Origin: Apium graveolens
Lineage: Eukaryota; Streptophyta; Magnoliopsida; Apiales; Apiaceae
Assembly: GCF_009905375.1 (NCBI RefSeq)
Contig: NC_133653.1
Location: forward strand, 70,690,920-70,754,919
Length of the DNA: 64,000 nt
Direction of reading: 5' to 3'
Position 1 is the first letter of the stretch. Every line of letters starts with the position of its first letter. The notes under the pieces are model-generated. The model did no database searches and was not told the DNA's origin. It was given only the letters and a program-made list of their open reading frames with translations. The position numbers and the translations under genes were made by a program. Positions 32,694-44,479 of the stretch are shown here, piece after piece.

Positions 32694-33755
32694 TGTTCTT
32701 AAATTGTAGACTCTGAAGGCTTTTGTGGAAAGTGGATATTCAACAAAAATTCCTTCATCAGCTTTTAGATCAAATTTGGATAGCTATTCAGGATGAGTCT
32801 TAAGAAAAAAACACTTGCATCCAAATACATGAAAGTACTTCAGATTTGGCTTCTTTTTTTTCACCATCTCATATGGTGTCTTTCCATGCTTGTTGATAAG
32901 TGTTGCATTTTGAGTAAAACAAGCAGTACAGCTTCAGCCCAAAAGTAGGTTGGTAATTTTGCTTCATCAAGAATAGTTCGTGTAGCTTCAATAAGAGTTC
33001 TATTCTTTCTTTCAACAACCCCATTTTATTGTGGAGTTCCAGGAGCAGAGAATTCCTGCTTTATTCCATGGTCTTTACAGAACTCTTCCATAATCAAGTT
33101 CTTGAACTCAGTGCCATTATCACTTCTTATGATTTTCACAGAGTCTTTGACCAATTTATCCAGTTGTTTGACATGATCAATCAAGATAGATGAAGTTTTA
33201 CTTTTTGTGTGCAAGAAATACACCCATGTGTATTTGGTAAACTCATCTACTATGACCATAGCATATTTTTTCTTTGCAATAGACATGACATTCACTAGAC
33301 CAAATAGATCAACATGTAGTAGGTGATTAGGCTCAAGAATTAAAGATTCAGTCTTGCTCTTGAATGAAGATTTTCTTTGCTTTGCCTTTTGACATGAATC
33401 ACAAAGGCCATTAGGAGCAAATACTGATTTTGGCAGTCCTCTCACAAGATCTTTCTTGACTAGTTCATTTATATTGTTAAAATTTAAATGAGAGAGTTTC
33501 TTGTGCCAATCATAGCTTTCTTCAATTGATGCTCTACTTAACAGACAGATTGCAGAACCATCAGAACTTGTTGAAAGCTTAGCTTCATAAATGTTACCAT
33601 GCCTGTATCCCTTTAGAAAAATTTTGCCTGTAGATTTACTTACAACTTCACAGTGTTCTTCAAAGAAATCCACATGATAACCTCTGTTACAGATTTGACT
33701 AACACTCAACAGATTGTGTTTAAGTCCTGAGACTAGAGCTACTTTTTCAATGATG
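32056..33755 (-). repeat. C2 1,700-bp direct duplication, element-upstream copy
   Basis: Follows the protease and ends within the start of reverse transcriptase (QAMQEE), where the second copy begins. At the junction, TCAATGATG meets AACTCTTCC with only one or two bases of shared sequence. Confidence 0.9.
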
Positions 33756-33928
33756 ACATTCCCAAGATTGATATTGCCATATCCCAGAGTTTTTCCCATG
33801 TTTCCATCTCCATAAGAAACTCCTGGGCCAGCTTTCTCCACAAAGTCTGATAGCAGGGCTTTATTTACAGTCATATGTCCTGAACATCCACTATCCAGAA
33901 CTAGGATGTTTTTCCTGTTGCCCTGCAA
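33026..33928 (-). pseudogene. pol: C2 protease and integrase (upstream copy)
   Basis: A 300-codon frame starting at the protease (LDSGCSGHMT, no ATG upstream), through the zinc-binding H-H-C-C region (WHKKLSHLNF...LCDSCQKAKQ) and the integrase core with the first catalytic aspartate in HVDLFGLVN and the second in IRSDNGTEFKN. A CAA-to-TAA type stop follows APGTPQ (33026), before the catalytic glutamate region. The rest of integrase is readable in other phases down to about 32760. Confidence 0.85.
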
Positions 33929-33940
33929 TCACAAAGACCA

Positions 33941-36293
33941 CTAATGATTAGTTTTAAGGACCCAGACTTGTTTGGATCCTTTGGCCTTATTAAGTTTGTT
34001 AACATTTGCAGCGGATTTAACATCAGAGTTTATGTTAACATTTTTCTTTTTCAGAATTTATAGTATCAGACTTTGCATTAGAACTTACACTAGAAGGAAT
34101 AATGCTATTTTTCTTTAAAGAAGGTTTTATTTGATAATAATCATAGTACAAACTATGATATTCCTTACAAGTATAAATGGAATGCCATAAACTACCACAA
34201 TGAAAACGAGGATTTTGTGGCTTAAACCTAACAGACTGACTCTTAACTCCTGACTTAGAAGGTAAGGAGTTTATATTCTTATTCTTCCTACAAAAAGAAG
34301 CAAGATGGTTAGAGTTTCCACAGTTATAACATTTCTTTCTAGGAGCATTAGGAATAGGCATATAATTGTTACTTTTATTCACACCTTGCTTTCCATTCCT
34401 ATTTTTCCTAGGTGGTTTTACCTTGTTTACATTCTTAATCTCTTTCAGCTTATGCTCAAGCTGCTTCTTTGTCATTAAGCCTATGTTAACTTGAGTTGGT
34501 TTATCCGGTTCTAGTTTGTCAGAAGTTGACTCTGCTATCACTTCTGCCTCAATATCTTTCATCTTTTCAGAATCAAACTTTACAGTTTTAGCTACAAACT
34601 TAACAGGATTTACCTTTGGCTTATTAGTCTGTTTAACAATAATTGGCTTAATTTGTTCAGTTCCTGTTTCACTTTTATCATCTCCATAACCTAAGCCCTC
34701 TTTCCAGTTTCCACTACTTAGTAAATTCTGAGTTGTTCTACCAGAGTTAGTCCAAGTCCTGATAATCTCTCTTTCCTTTTCTAACTCAGTTTTTAGAGAT
34801 TGATTCAATTTTAACTTCATCTCTAACATAAAAAGCATCATCTCTTTCTTTCTAAGTTTGATGGAACATAACTAACTCTTTTTCTAAATAGTCATTCCTT
34901 TTCTTAAAAGCCAGATTTTCAGAAGTTAACCTATCACATGTTAAAGTCTGATCTCCATAGCTCATGAATATGGTTTTAAGATAAGATCTCAACTCAGTAA
35001 TATCATCTGTATGAAAAGCATAAGTTGTTTGAGGTACCTTTAACTCAGCAGCATCAGAACTGCTATCAGCATTTGCCATTAAGGCATAGTTCACCTCATT
35101 TTCAGAATCTGAAGTGTCTGTCCAGCTTTTCTTCTTTGTGACAAGTGCCTTGCCTTTGTCACCTTTTCCTTTCTTGCAATCAGGAGATATGTGGCCTTTC
35201 TCACCACAATTGTAGCATTTAACATTTGAGTAATCTCCTCTATCAGACTTTCCTACTTTGCCTTCAGATTTTCTGAATCCTTTTTATCAGAATTTCCACT
35301 TTTTCTGGAAAACTTCTTTCCCCTTCTGAATTTCCTGTAGGCTATCTTTGTGATGCCCTTTACCATAAGAGCACACAATCTCATCATCTCTTCATCAACA
35401 TCCATCTCAGATAAACTTTCAGTTTCTGAATCCTCATCATCATCATCAGAACTTGATGAATCTGAATCAGACTTTGTGATGAGAGCCTTTCCTTTGCCTT
35501 TCTTTGAGACAGCCACTTTAGGGGATTCCTCCTCAGCCTTAAGAGCAACTGTTCTTGACTTTCTCCCATGTCTCTTGCTTCTTTGATCCATCTCAAGTTC
35601 ATGAGTTTTGAGCATACCATAAATTCCATCAAGAGTAGTTTCATCAAGAGCATAGTTGTCTCTTATAGTGGTTGCCTTCAAATCCTAACTTTCAGGAAGA
35701 GCTAAAAGGAATTTAAGATTAGTATCTTCAAGACATATTCCTTATCCACCAGTGACAGATCATTCAAGAGTTTGACAAATCTGTCATATAAGCCAGTTAA
35801 TGACTCATCAGGTTTTGAGTCAAAGTGCTCATACTCTTGAGTGAGTATAGTCCTCCTATTGTTCTTCATTGCATCAGTTCCCTGACATCTTGTCTCCAAG
35901 GAATCCCATATCTCCTTTGCAGTCTTGCAGTTAATTACCCTATTTGACATGACATTATCAATGGCACTATACAGCAAATGCCTTACCTTTGCATCCTTGG
36001 CAATAGATGAGATATCTTCAGCTATATACTCACTTTTCTCCTTTGGTACAGTCTTTGCTGCCTGATCTGCAACTACAACAGAGAGCTTGGTTGTCTTATG
36101 TGGTCCTTCATTAATTCTGTCAAGGTATTCTGGATCTGTAGCTTCCAGAAACATAGTCATCCTCACTTTCCATATGGAATACTCAGAAGGTCACAGTATG
36201 GGAACCCTAATAGTCTCATATCGATTATAAATTTGAGTCTTTGGAGTTTCTTCAGTTTTGGTGGGCTTGGTTGGATTTTGTTCTTCTTCAGAC
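33941..36293 (-). pseudogene. gag: C2 gag (stops and frameshifts)
   Basis: ATG at 36293 (MSEEEQNPTK). The gag domain follows (EYSIWKVRM..., INCKTAKEIWDSLETRCQG). Breaks: TGA at 36191-36193, a one-base deletion near 35733 and a TGG-to-TAG change at 35685-35687. Then 35681-35253 (basic and S/D-rich), a first intact knuckle CYNCGEKGHISPDC (about 35220-35180), 35094-34852, and 34841-34035 with knuckles CYNCGNSNHLASFC and FHCGSLWHSIYTC. The frame ends at TAG 33941-33943 after WVLKTNH. Three knuckles in one gag is more than the single one usual in plant copia, and matches long SIRE-like gag proteins. Confidence 0.8.
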
Positions 36294-36334
36294 ATGATTG
36301 TTTTGGATCTTTACTGTATATGTGTTAACAGATT

Positions 36335-36346
36335 GCTCTGATACCA
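36335..36346 (-). other. C2 primer-binding site (tRNA-iMet)
   Basis: Minus strand TGGTATCAGAGC, two bases inside the LTR end. Confidence 0.9.
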
Positions 36347-36348
36347 CT

Positions 36349-36947
36349 TGTTAGGTCACACACACCGTAGAAGGGGGTTAAATACAGTGCATACTACAAT
36401 CAAATCGAATTAAGAACACAAGTATGAAACACAGAATAATCTTATTAAAAAACAGTATTGCAATGGAACTTTTCTCTCTCAGTGATGAACAAATATCACG
36501 AGAGCTGCTAGGGTTACAATGAATAATATTCTCGATAATGATAACACTTATAGTATAAACCCTATGTTGTGTTTATATAGACACACACATACAATATAAT
36601 CTTCTAATTGATATCGAACATGATTCTGCATCCTAAAATATATCAACTAGTTATCTTTTCTTCCAAGTCTTCTATTCTTCATAGAATTCTTCTCCATGCA
36701 TATCTCTTCTTGTTTTAGTCTTGATCTTCTTTCCTTCCAATCAGCCGCCTTTCTTATCTGAATGTCTTCTTAAGTCCTGATATTATCTTCTGATAAATAT
36801 CTTCTGATATCTTAAGTTCTGATATCTTAAGTCCTGACTTCAGTATAAGTACTGATTTCCAGTTAAGTCCTGATTTGTCCTGTTAGTCAAGATCTGAAAA
36901 CTAAACACAAATCATTATTAGACATGACATCACAAATATATCTAACA
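36349..36947 (-). repeat. C2 5' LTR, 599 bp
   Basis: Minus strand TGTTAGATATATTTG ... GACCTAACA, aligning with 22709-23323 with several per cent difference and small indels. TATA box at 36572-36580. Right of it starts G2 sequence (CAAAC at 36948). Confidence 0.9.
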
Positions 36948-37071
36948 CAAACTATTTTTCTTTCCGAACTATTATCCAAATTTTTGTTAATACAGGATAA
37001 ATTGTTTTCTTACCTACTGTCAATTGTTTAATAAACTGTTAAAAAGACATCACTTGTTTTATTATCAGCAA

Positions 37072-38204
37072 ATGGCACCCAAGAGAAAGACTAGGACTGA
37101 GAATTCTAACATCAACTCCGAAGAACAGACCAACGCTACTATGAACCAAATGTTCCATCTGATGCAACAACAGATGGTAGTGATGCAACAACAGATGCAG
37201 CAACAGCAACAGCAGATTCAACAACAAATGTTACAACAACCACCTCATCCCGAACCATAGATGCCACCAGTTATACCTATTGTTACTTTCAAACAGTTTC
37301 AGTCGGTTCAACCTCCAGAATTTGATGGGTCAGCCGATCTTATTAAGGCTACCACTTGGTTGAAAGAAATAGAGAAAGCATTTGCGCTAGTGAAGGTAGG
37401 TGAATACCAGAAGACTAATTTTACTAATTACTTGTTGAAAGGAGAAGCAAATTATTGGTGGGAATCTAAGAAGGCTTTAGAAGGTGAAGATGTTACTTAT
37501 GTTATTCAATCATAGAATCAATTCTAAAACTCAGTTGACTGCTTCTATAGATAAGGCGGAGTATGGGATAGGTTTAAAGAGCTGTTCTTAGAGAAGCATT
37601 TTCCTCGCTATGTGAAGAATCAAATGCAGATTAAGTTTTTGGAATTAAAGCAGGGAAGTATGTCTATGACGGAGTATGAAGCCAGATTTACTGAGTTGGC
37701 TAGGTTTGTCCCAGAACAAGTTGATACTGAAGAAAAATGAGTCCAAAGGTTTCAAGAAGGATTACGATAGTGGATCCGTGGGCAAGTTACATTTTTTGAA
37801 TTAACAACATATACCGCCGTAGTCCAGAAAGCCCTGATTATCAAAGGGGAAAGCGAAAGATCTCAAAAGGAAAGAGGACAGGGAAGTTTCCAAGACCGCT
37901 CCAGCAGGAAGCCGGGATTTCAAGCTCGGACAAATTTGAATTTTAAAAGGATAGGACAAGGTATCCATAATACAGGTAATCATTTCCAAGCCCCAGGCAG
38001 CAGGGAATTGTCAGAGTCCCAGTGCCGTACTGCAGAACTTGTGGATGAAAACATACGGGCGTCTGTATCAAAGCGGATGTGACATGTTTTAAATGTAAGC
38101 AGAATGGGCACTATTCTAATGAATGTCCAATGTGAAAGATAGAAGTTACTTGCTACCAGTGTGGAAAGAAAAGAAATATTGCTAGGAATTGCAAAGGACC
38201 AGCA
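37072..38204 (+). pseudogene. gag: G2 gag
   Basis: Starts MAPKRKTRTE with a long glutamine/methionine run (37150-37240), stop TAG at 37258-37260, then the gag core (FKQFQSVQPPEFDGSAD, ATTWLKEIEKAFALV, NYWWESKKALEG), another stop near 37513, then LELKQGSMSMTEYEARFTEL and TAG at 37768-37770. Two knuckles follow about 38080-38190 (CFKCKQNGHYSNEC and CYQCGKKRNIARNC; the second has N in place of the usual H). Several stops and frame changes show long neutral decay. Assignment rests on the gag core motifs, which resemble G1 gag. Confidence 0.8.
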
Positions 38205-38669
38205 ATGACAACTAGTATTCTGAAAGTGTTGGCATTACCTCCTCCACCGCGGCCTAACCAACCCAGAGCAAGAACTTTCAACATGACAATGAAAGAAGCA
38301 GTGCAGAGTCCTAGTGTAATTGCAGGTACACTTTTGGTGAATTCCGTAGATTCAAAAGTATTAATTGATTTTGGAGCTACCCGTTCATTTATTTCTGAAG
38401 AATTCCTTGATAAGTTACATTGCAAAATTGAATGGTTGGGCAAGACGTTAATTATAAGATTAGCGAATGACGACCAAGTCCTAGTAGATCGAGTATGTCC
38501 TGCGTGCGATATTGAAATAGCCGGACATCATTTCTCCGTAGACTTGATTTCTTTTAAGTTAGGAGAGTTGGATGTTATTTTGGGAATGGATTGGTTAGCT
38601 TGTCATAATGCTCATATCGATTGCGCGAACAAGAAAGTAAATTGTGAACTGCGGAAAATGCAACGGTAA
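38205..38669 (+). pseudogene. G2 aspartic protease region
   Basis: A 154-codon open piece directly after the knuckles, with VLIDFGATRSFIS as the active site (D-F-G-A where gypsy elements usually have D-S/T-G-A) and LDVILGMDWLA near the end, the typical C-terminal protease motif. The substitution next to the catalytic aspartate probably reflects decay. It would cleave the polyprotein. Confidence 0.75.
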
Positions 38670-38699
38670 TGTTCAAAGGCAAAAAATAGCGGAGGAAAT

Positions 38700-40275
38700 T
38701 TCTGACAATAATGCAGACCAAACGATTGATTCAACAGGGATGTGAGGTGTATGTAACTTATCTATTAGATACTGAGAAGGGAAGTCCCAAAATAGAAGAC
38801 ATTCCAGTTGTATGTGAATTTCCTGACGTCTTTCCAGACGAGCTTCCATGGTTACCACCAGACCGAGAAATTGAATTTACGATTGACTTAGCGCCAGGTA
38901 CATAACCAATTTCGAAAGCTCCATATCGAACGACACCAGTCGAGATGAAAGAATTGTCAACGCAATTGCAAGATCTTCTAGACCGAGTTATTATAAGACC
39001 CAGTGTATCCCCGTGGGGTGCACTGGTATTGTTCGCGAAGAAGAAAGATGATAGCATGCGATTATGCATCGACTATTGAGAATTGAATAAGCTCACTATC
39101 AAGAATAAGTATCCGTTATCGAGAATTGATGATTTGTTCGATTAGCTAAAAGGAGCCGCATGGTTTTCCAAGATAGATTTGTGATCGGGCTATCATCAAT
39201 TAAAGATTAAAGCTGAAGATATCCTTAAGACTGCATTTCATACTAGATATGGACATTATGAGTTTCTTATAATGTCGTTCAGTTTGACCAACGCGCCAGC
39301 AACATTCATGGATCTGATGAACATGGTATTCAAGAGGTATTTGGATAAATTCGTGATTGTATTTATTGATAACATCTTGATTTACTCAAAGATGGAAGAA
39401 GAGCATGCTGAGCACTTGAGAATTGCTTTGGAGATTCTAAGGAAGGAGCAACTGTACGCAAAATTCTCGAAATGTGAATTCTGGTTAAGGAAGTACAATT
39501 TCTAGGGCACATCATTAGTAGAGAAGGCATTCAAGTCGATCCAGCAAAGATTGAAGCTGTGTTGAGTTGGGAAAGGCCGAAGACACCAACAGACGTTCGA
39601 AGTTTCTTGGGATTGGCAGGATATTATAGAAGATTTGTCAAAGATTTTGCGAAAATAGCAACGCCCCTGACCAAGTTAACTCAAAAAAGTGAAAAGTTCG
39701 TATGGGATGACAAATGTGAAGAAAGTTTCCAAGAGCTGAAGAATCGGTTAGTAACCGCACCGGTACTCGTATTTCCACACGAGCATGGAAATTTTATCAT
39801 TTATAGCGATGCTTCATACCGCAGAGTAGCATGTGTACTGATGCAGCACGGTATTGTCATTGCATATGCTTCGAGATAGCTAAAATCTCATGATTAGAAA
39901 TATCCTACGCATGATCTGGAATTAGCAACGATCGTATTTGCATTGAAACTTTGGAGACACTATCTCTACGGTGAGAAATGCGAAATCTACACGGATCATA
40001 AAAGTCTGAAGTACATCTTTACATAGAAGGAACTGAACATGAGACAACGTCGATGGCTAGAATTGATTAAAGATTACGATGTTATGATCAATTATCATCC
40101 AGGGAAAGCGAATGTTGTGGCAGATGCGTTGAGCCAGAAAGAAAGATTGAATCTGTTAACTTCATGTGAAGAATTAGCCAAGGAATTTGACAAGTTGGAA
40201 ATCGAAATTCGTGTTCCCAATGAATCTATTGAAGTTATCTATGCTATAACTTTTCAACCGGAATTACTAGAGAAG
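38700..40275 (+). pseudogene. pol: G2 reverse transcriptase and RNase H
   Basis: Recognisable blocks: [31 protein letters not shown]-stop-ELNK, the catalytic loop read as [10 protein letters not shown] (39359-39388; second aspartate of the DD pair is N, a G-to-A change), then [22 protein letters not shown], RNase H with [35 protein letters not shown] and HPGKANVVADALSQ. Stops at 39077, 39143, 39182, 39877, 39895 and 40024 are all of the CAG-to-TAG or CGA-to-TGA type. It ends where G3 enters (40276). Confidence 0.85.
40271..40275. repeat. Target-site duplication of G3, left copy (AGAAG)
   Basis: AGAAG directly before the G3 LTR is repeated exactly at 54121-54125 after the other LTR. Confidence 0.92.
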
Positions 40276-41449
40276 TGTAACACCCCCAGATCCGGGGTCG
40301 GGGATCCGGGTCGTTACGAGTTCCATTTCCCTTAATAACACCCAATCTTAATAATTACTCAACTACTCTGTACTGTGACCCCACAATAAACACACACACC
40401 ACACGTTATAGTCTCAGAGATGAACATCCAAAAATAACCACAAGTCATTTTATTCCACAATTATCTGCCAATACACCTTAAAAGGTTTTCTGAATAAATT
40501 TACATTTCTTTGCCATTATTACAATTCATAAATATAAATAAATCTGGTACATCAAAAGTTGAAAGCCTAGCCTATTGGTAGTTCCTACCTCAGCTACGGC
40601 GGCATCAATGCTTCTAGAAAACTGCGAAACGTCTCCTAATCGCTTGCGAATCGGGAGCTTGGTTCTGTTCATTTTTTCTATCTATTGTTGTGTGATGAAA
40701 GAAGAAAGCAAGGGTGAGCAGCAAGCCCACCAAAATAATATGTATAATGATTAATAGTATATGAGCCTTCTCATAGTACTCATGAAAGTCTTGGTCAAAA
40801 GAAATGAACCAAGTTTGATATCTTAATGCGATGAAGTCGCAAAATATTCAGTATATATACATATATACTTTTCAAAATATTGGAAGTCCTCTTCCATGCA
40901 TAATACACACAGAGTTCCAGTGTATAACTGTATAAAAATACCGTTGCAAGGTGATCTCATATATCTAACCTTGTCTCAACGTTTTTCTGAAAATCTTTGT
41001 CATGCATAAGATAATCATTTACTAGATATAAGTTTTAAAAAAAATGAAGTTACAAGATACTCCAATATACTTTATATCCACATACTACTTGAACTACCAC
41101 CGTTCAAGTTATAATCAGTTTCAAAGTTCATCACCCAGATGAGACTACAAGATAAGACTTGAATAGATTCAATCTTTGAAATATCATTATAAATAATGAA
41201 GTTACGAGATACTTCATTAAGTCCTGATATATATATCCATATATATATATCTGATACATTTCCTGAAAATCTCTGTCATGTAAAGTATGAACAGAGTTAT
41301 AATATCCAATGAATTTTGGAAAGGAAAAGAATTTTGGCATCAACCAGATATCTTGCTGATCAGGCAAAGATACCAATAAGTAACCTTTTCTACTGTAGAT
41401 GGATGAATTCCTCACCGGTCATCACCCTGGCCGCATTAGGACCTCGCGC

Positions 41450-41539
41450 TAGACCGTTACCCGGCCACTCACGCGTTGATGGACTGCCACCCAGCCACTT
41501 ACACTTTGATAGACCGTACCCCGGCCTGTCGCTTATGCC
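41450..41539 (+). repeat. Three 30-bp degenerate GC-rich tandem units in the G3 left LTR
   Basis: Units at 41450, 41480 and 41510 start TAGACCGTTACCCGGCC, TGGACTGCCACCCAGCC and TAGACCGTACCCCGGCC. The same array lies at 51141-51230. Confidence 0.75.
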
Positions 41540-42040
41540 GACTCAATTAGATGGGCTTACTTCCCGAACATTGGGCAAGTAATCAATTCATTTATCAAAA
41601 CAGCAACCTTGTTGCGAATATAAAATACACCATAGAGCCGGATCCCTCAGGTTTTGAACGAGTATTTAAATCCCCTTTAAAAGGAAGATCTTAAATATAA
41701 AAATGAGTTTTGGGATCCGCTCTAACTTTTAAAAATCATTTTGAAGACTCGAAAATACTTTAAAGAGTGTTTGGAGTAATGCTGATTTAATGAAGTAAAT
41801 CAGTCCCAATATATTTAGAAAATGTCTGAATATTATTATTTAAATAATATTCCCATAAAGAATAATCTTTATACAAATAATTGAAGTAGAAGTTGTAAGA
41901 CTTATACTTGAAATGAGTATTAAATAACCAAAGATATACTTATATGAAAGTACTATCTTTATTTGAATAATCGAAAATAAGTTTGATTATCGAAACATTA
42001 TTCTTTAATAAAATACAGAATATATCTCAGCAAATAATCG

Positions 42041-42313
42041 GAGTCATAGATCCTCAAATGAATATTCAAATAATATTCATTAAATAATATAAACTGAGTC
42101 ATAAGCCCTCGAATGAATATTCAAATAATATTCAATAAATAATATAAAAGAGTCATAAGCCCTCGAATGAATATTCAAATAATATTCAAATAATAAAATA
42201 AAAGGAGTCATAAGTCCTCGAATGAATATTTGAATAATATTCAAATAATAAAATAAAAGGAGTCATAAGTCCTCGAATGAATATTCGTAATAATATTCAT
42301 TAAATAAAATAAA
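42041..42313 (+). repeat. Five ~55-bp tandem units in the G3 left LTR
   Basis: Each unit begins GAGTCATA(A)G, has CCTC(G/A)AATGAATATTC, and continues with an AATAATATTC stretch. GAATATTC is itself a palindrome, so each unit can fold. Matching array at 51732-52004. Confidence 0.8.
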
Positions 42314-44429
42314 GTTATCGAATAAACCTTATTCGATTAATAGTTTTAAAAACTATATCAATATATATATAAATATATATTATACTCGGGAGCCTCGCCT
42401 CCCGGTTTAGAAATATGTTCACCTTTTATCCCCTATACTAAGGGTAAACTCAAATACCGCTTATCTCTAGCATAGGTATTATGCAACTATAAGCATTTGA
42501 ACCAACAGATATATAAACCAAGAATATAAATCAGGCATGCATATATACCATATCACATGCTACAATATATCGCAAGAATTTGCTAATAACAAATATGCAT
42601 TTATCGCAAGATCATGCATATACACATATACATCACCACAACAGTATAACGGGTAGAAAACTTGCCTGAGCGACTGAGGGTTACGAATGGCTCGGGACGA
42701 GTCTGGTAACCTATAAACAACAAGTAAGTTGGAATTAAACCAAAGTCACTTGTAAATCTATACTTTAACTAACTTAGACTCTAACGCTTGTTTTGCGCTT
42801 ACTGATTCTCTTAAGTCACTCGAGTACCCTCGGCTCCACCATTTTTAATAATTTAACCTTTACGAGTTTTAAGGCGATTCCTTCGCGAGTGTCTTACCAA
42901 CTGCCTAACACACTTACCATAAATGTTTCATACATTAATTAACCCTTTTTGGTCTTTAACCTATGTTTCAAAGTAAGGCGAGGGGAAAAGTTTCGTTCGC
43001 GAAACGCCGTTACTTGAAACGGTCATTTCTCCTAAACCGTGCATCGGAATCGAACGAACTACATATCAAAACGAAGCTCGTAACATGAGCTATCTAAACA
43101 TGGCAGTGGTAATAATCTAGCAGGGGGTTCTCGGGTCCTAATATTATGCACAAAAACAGTCCAAAGAAAATTGGACGTTACGACGGCTATGTTTACGCGA
43201 TTACCAATGTTTAAACTACTCCAATTAACCACCAACCAACTCATAACCATCAATACAACAAAACTTCACCTAAACCATACCACATCAGTCCATAATCTCC
43301 AAGGTTTTCAACTCAAACAACCACAATCAAGACCTATGAACTATAATCAAGCTTCAATTACCAAAATACTTCCAAATCAAACCAAACTACTAATAATCAC
43401 AATCCATGCTTCTCATTTCACAACACCAACCATTAAACTTACTAACAAATAAAGTAAAGGCTAGGGTTTGAATTTTATACCTTCCTTGGGAGGTGTTAAG
43501 TTGCTAGGAAGCCTTAGGGAGCCTCCTACAAGCTTGATCTTTCCAAAGAAATCAAGAACACAAAGTTAGGCTTTGAAGTTTCTAAAAGTCCGATTTAAAG
43601 AACTGTAAAAATGAGGGTCTTACCATGATTATTTGGACGAGACTTGTGAACAAGAGTTGTAGGCCATCTCAATACCTTTCCAATGAGCTATAGAACACAA
43701 TATTTGAGTGAGAAATGAAGGAGATACAACAGTTTTAGTGTTCTGGTTCTGTTTTGGCCGAGAGCATGAAGAACAATGCCTTGGTTTCTTTTTGATTTTG
43801 ATGAAAAATGATTTGCTTGGCTTGGTTGGTTTGATTTTTGTGTTTGTTTTAGTAAATTACCTAGTTGTCCTTGATTTTGTGTGGTTAAAAAGCCACCACA
43901 TCTCCTTCCTTCCCATGTCATGCTTGTGTCATCCTCATGATGTCATCCTCCCCTCCTTGTCCTCTTTCTATTGGTTGGATGACATCATCCCCACTAATCC
44001 CCTTGATTAACTTCCTAATCGTTTGCCTAATGACCGCTGATCTGTTATATGGTTCGCTTAACTTTCGTTTTCGTTTATCGTTTGAGGGATCATACCCGGG
44101 ATCTTATTACTTAGGTTCCCTTAACCTTTCTCAATATATTATATTCCTTTTATGATCCTCTCCTATAATCCTTTAATTTAAATCCTTTTTATCCTGTTAT
44201 CTTTTTCTCAAATCTTTCCGTATCTAGTGTATTTCCGGGAAAAATCAAAGTGTTCGGATTTGGATTCTGACGATCTTTACATACACTTATATCCCATATA
44301 AAGTACTAATAAAATCTCAGAATATCCATATCAGAACCCCTACATAGTGTGGCATGAAAAGTTTTCTCATTCAGCAAAAACACTATTCATAAGGGTTTCA
44401 AAAATTTCCCAAAAATTGGGGTTATTATA

Positions 44430-44445
44430 GTCTCCCCTCCTTAAA
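44430..44445 (-). other. G3 polypurine tract
   Basis: Minus strand AAGGAGGGGAGAC directly abuts the LTR end at 44429. Confidence 0.8.
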
Positions 44446-44479
44446 AGGATTCCGTCCCGGAATCAGATAGAAAGTGAAT

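Larger units (their letters stand above)
22709..36947 (-). mobile_element. C2: Ty1/copia element (SIRE/Maximus-like), both LTRs present, 14.2 kb
   Basis: Minus-strand order: 5' LTR (36947-36349), iMet primer site, gag (36293-33941), protease/integrase, a 1,700-bp direct duplication (33755-30356), reverse transcriptase and RNase H (to 28868), a 1.5-kb non-coding spacer, a long broken extra ORF (27384-23528), polypurine tract and the LTR shared with C1. The LTRs differ at several per cent by eye, so it is older than A1 or G3. It cuts into G2 on its right (36948). Confidence 0.88.
40276..44429 (-). repeat. G3 3' LTR (left), 4,154 bp
   Basis: Plus strand TGTAACACCCCC ... GGGGTTATTATA. It contains a 30-bp GC-rich triple repeat (41450-41539), five ~55-bp AT-rich units (42041-42313) and a CGGGAG/CTCCCG inverted repeat near 42387-42406. 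Short ORFs inside, such as 43708-44010, are repeated in the other LTR and have no supporting features. Confidence 0.92.

Noticed and set aside
42041..42313. CRISPR-like array
   Set aside because: Units are directly adjacent without unique spacers, vary in sequence, and lie in a plant LTR.
43708..44010. 100-codon plus-strand ORF in the G3 LTR, repeated at 53399-53701
   Set aside because: It occurs in both LTRs only because they are duplicates. It is antisense to the element, has no domain, and a second minus-strand ORF overlaps it.
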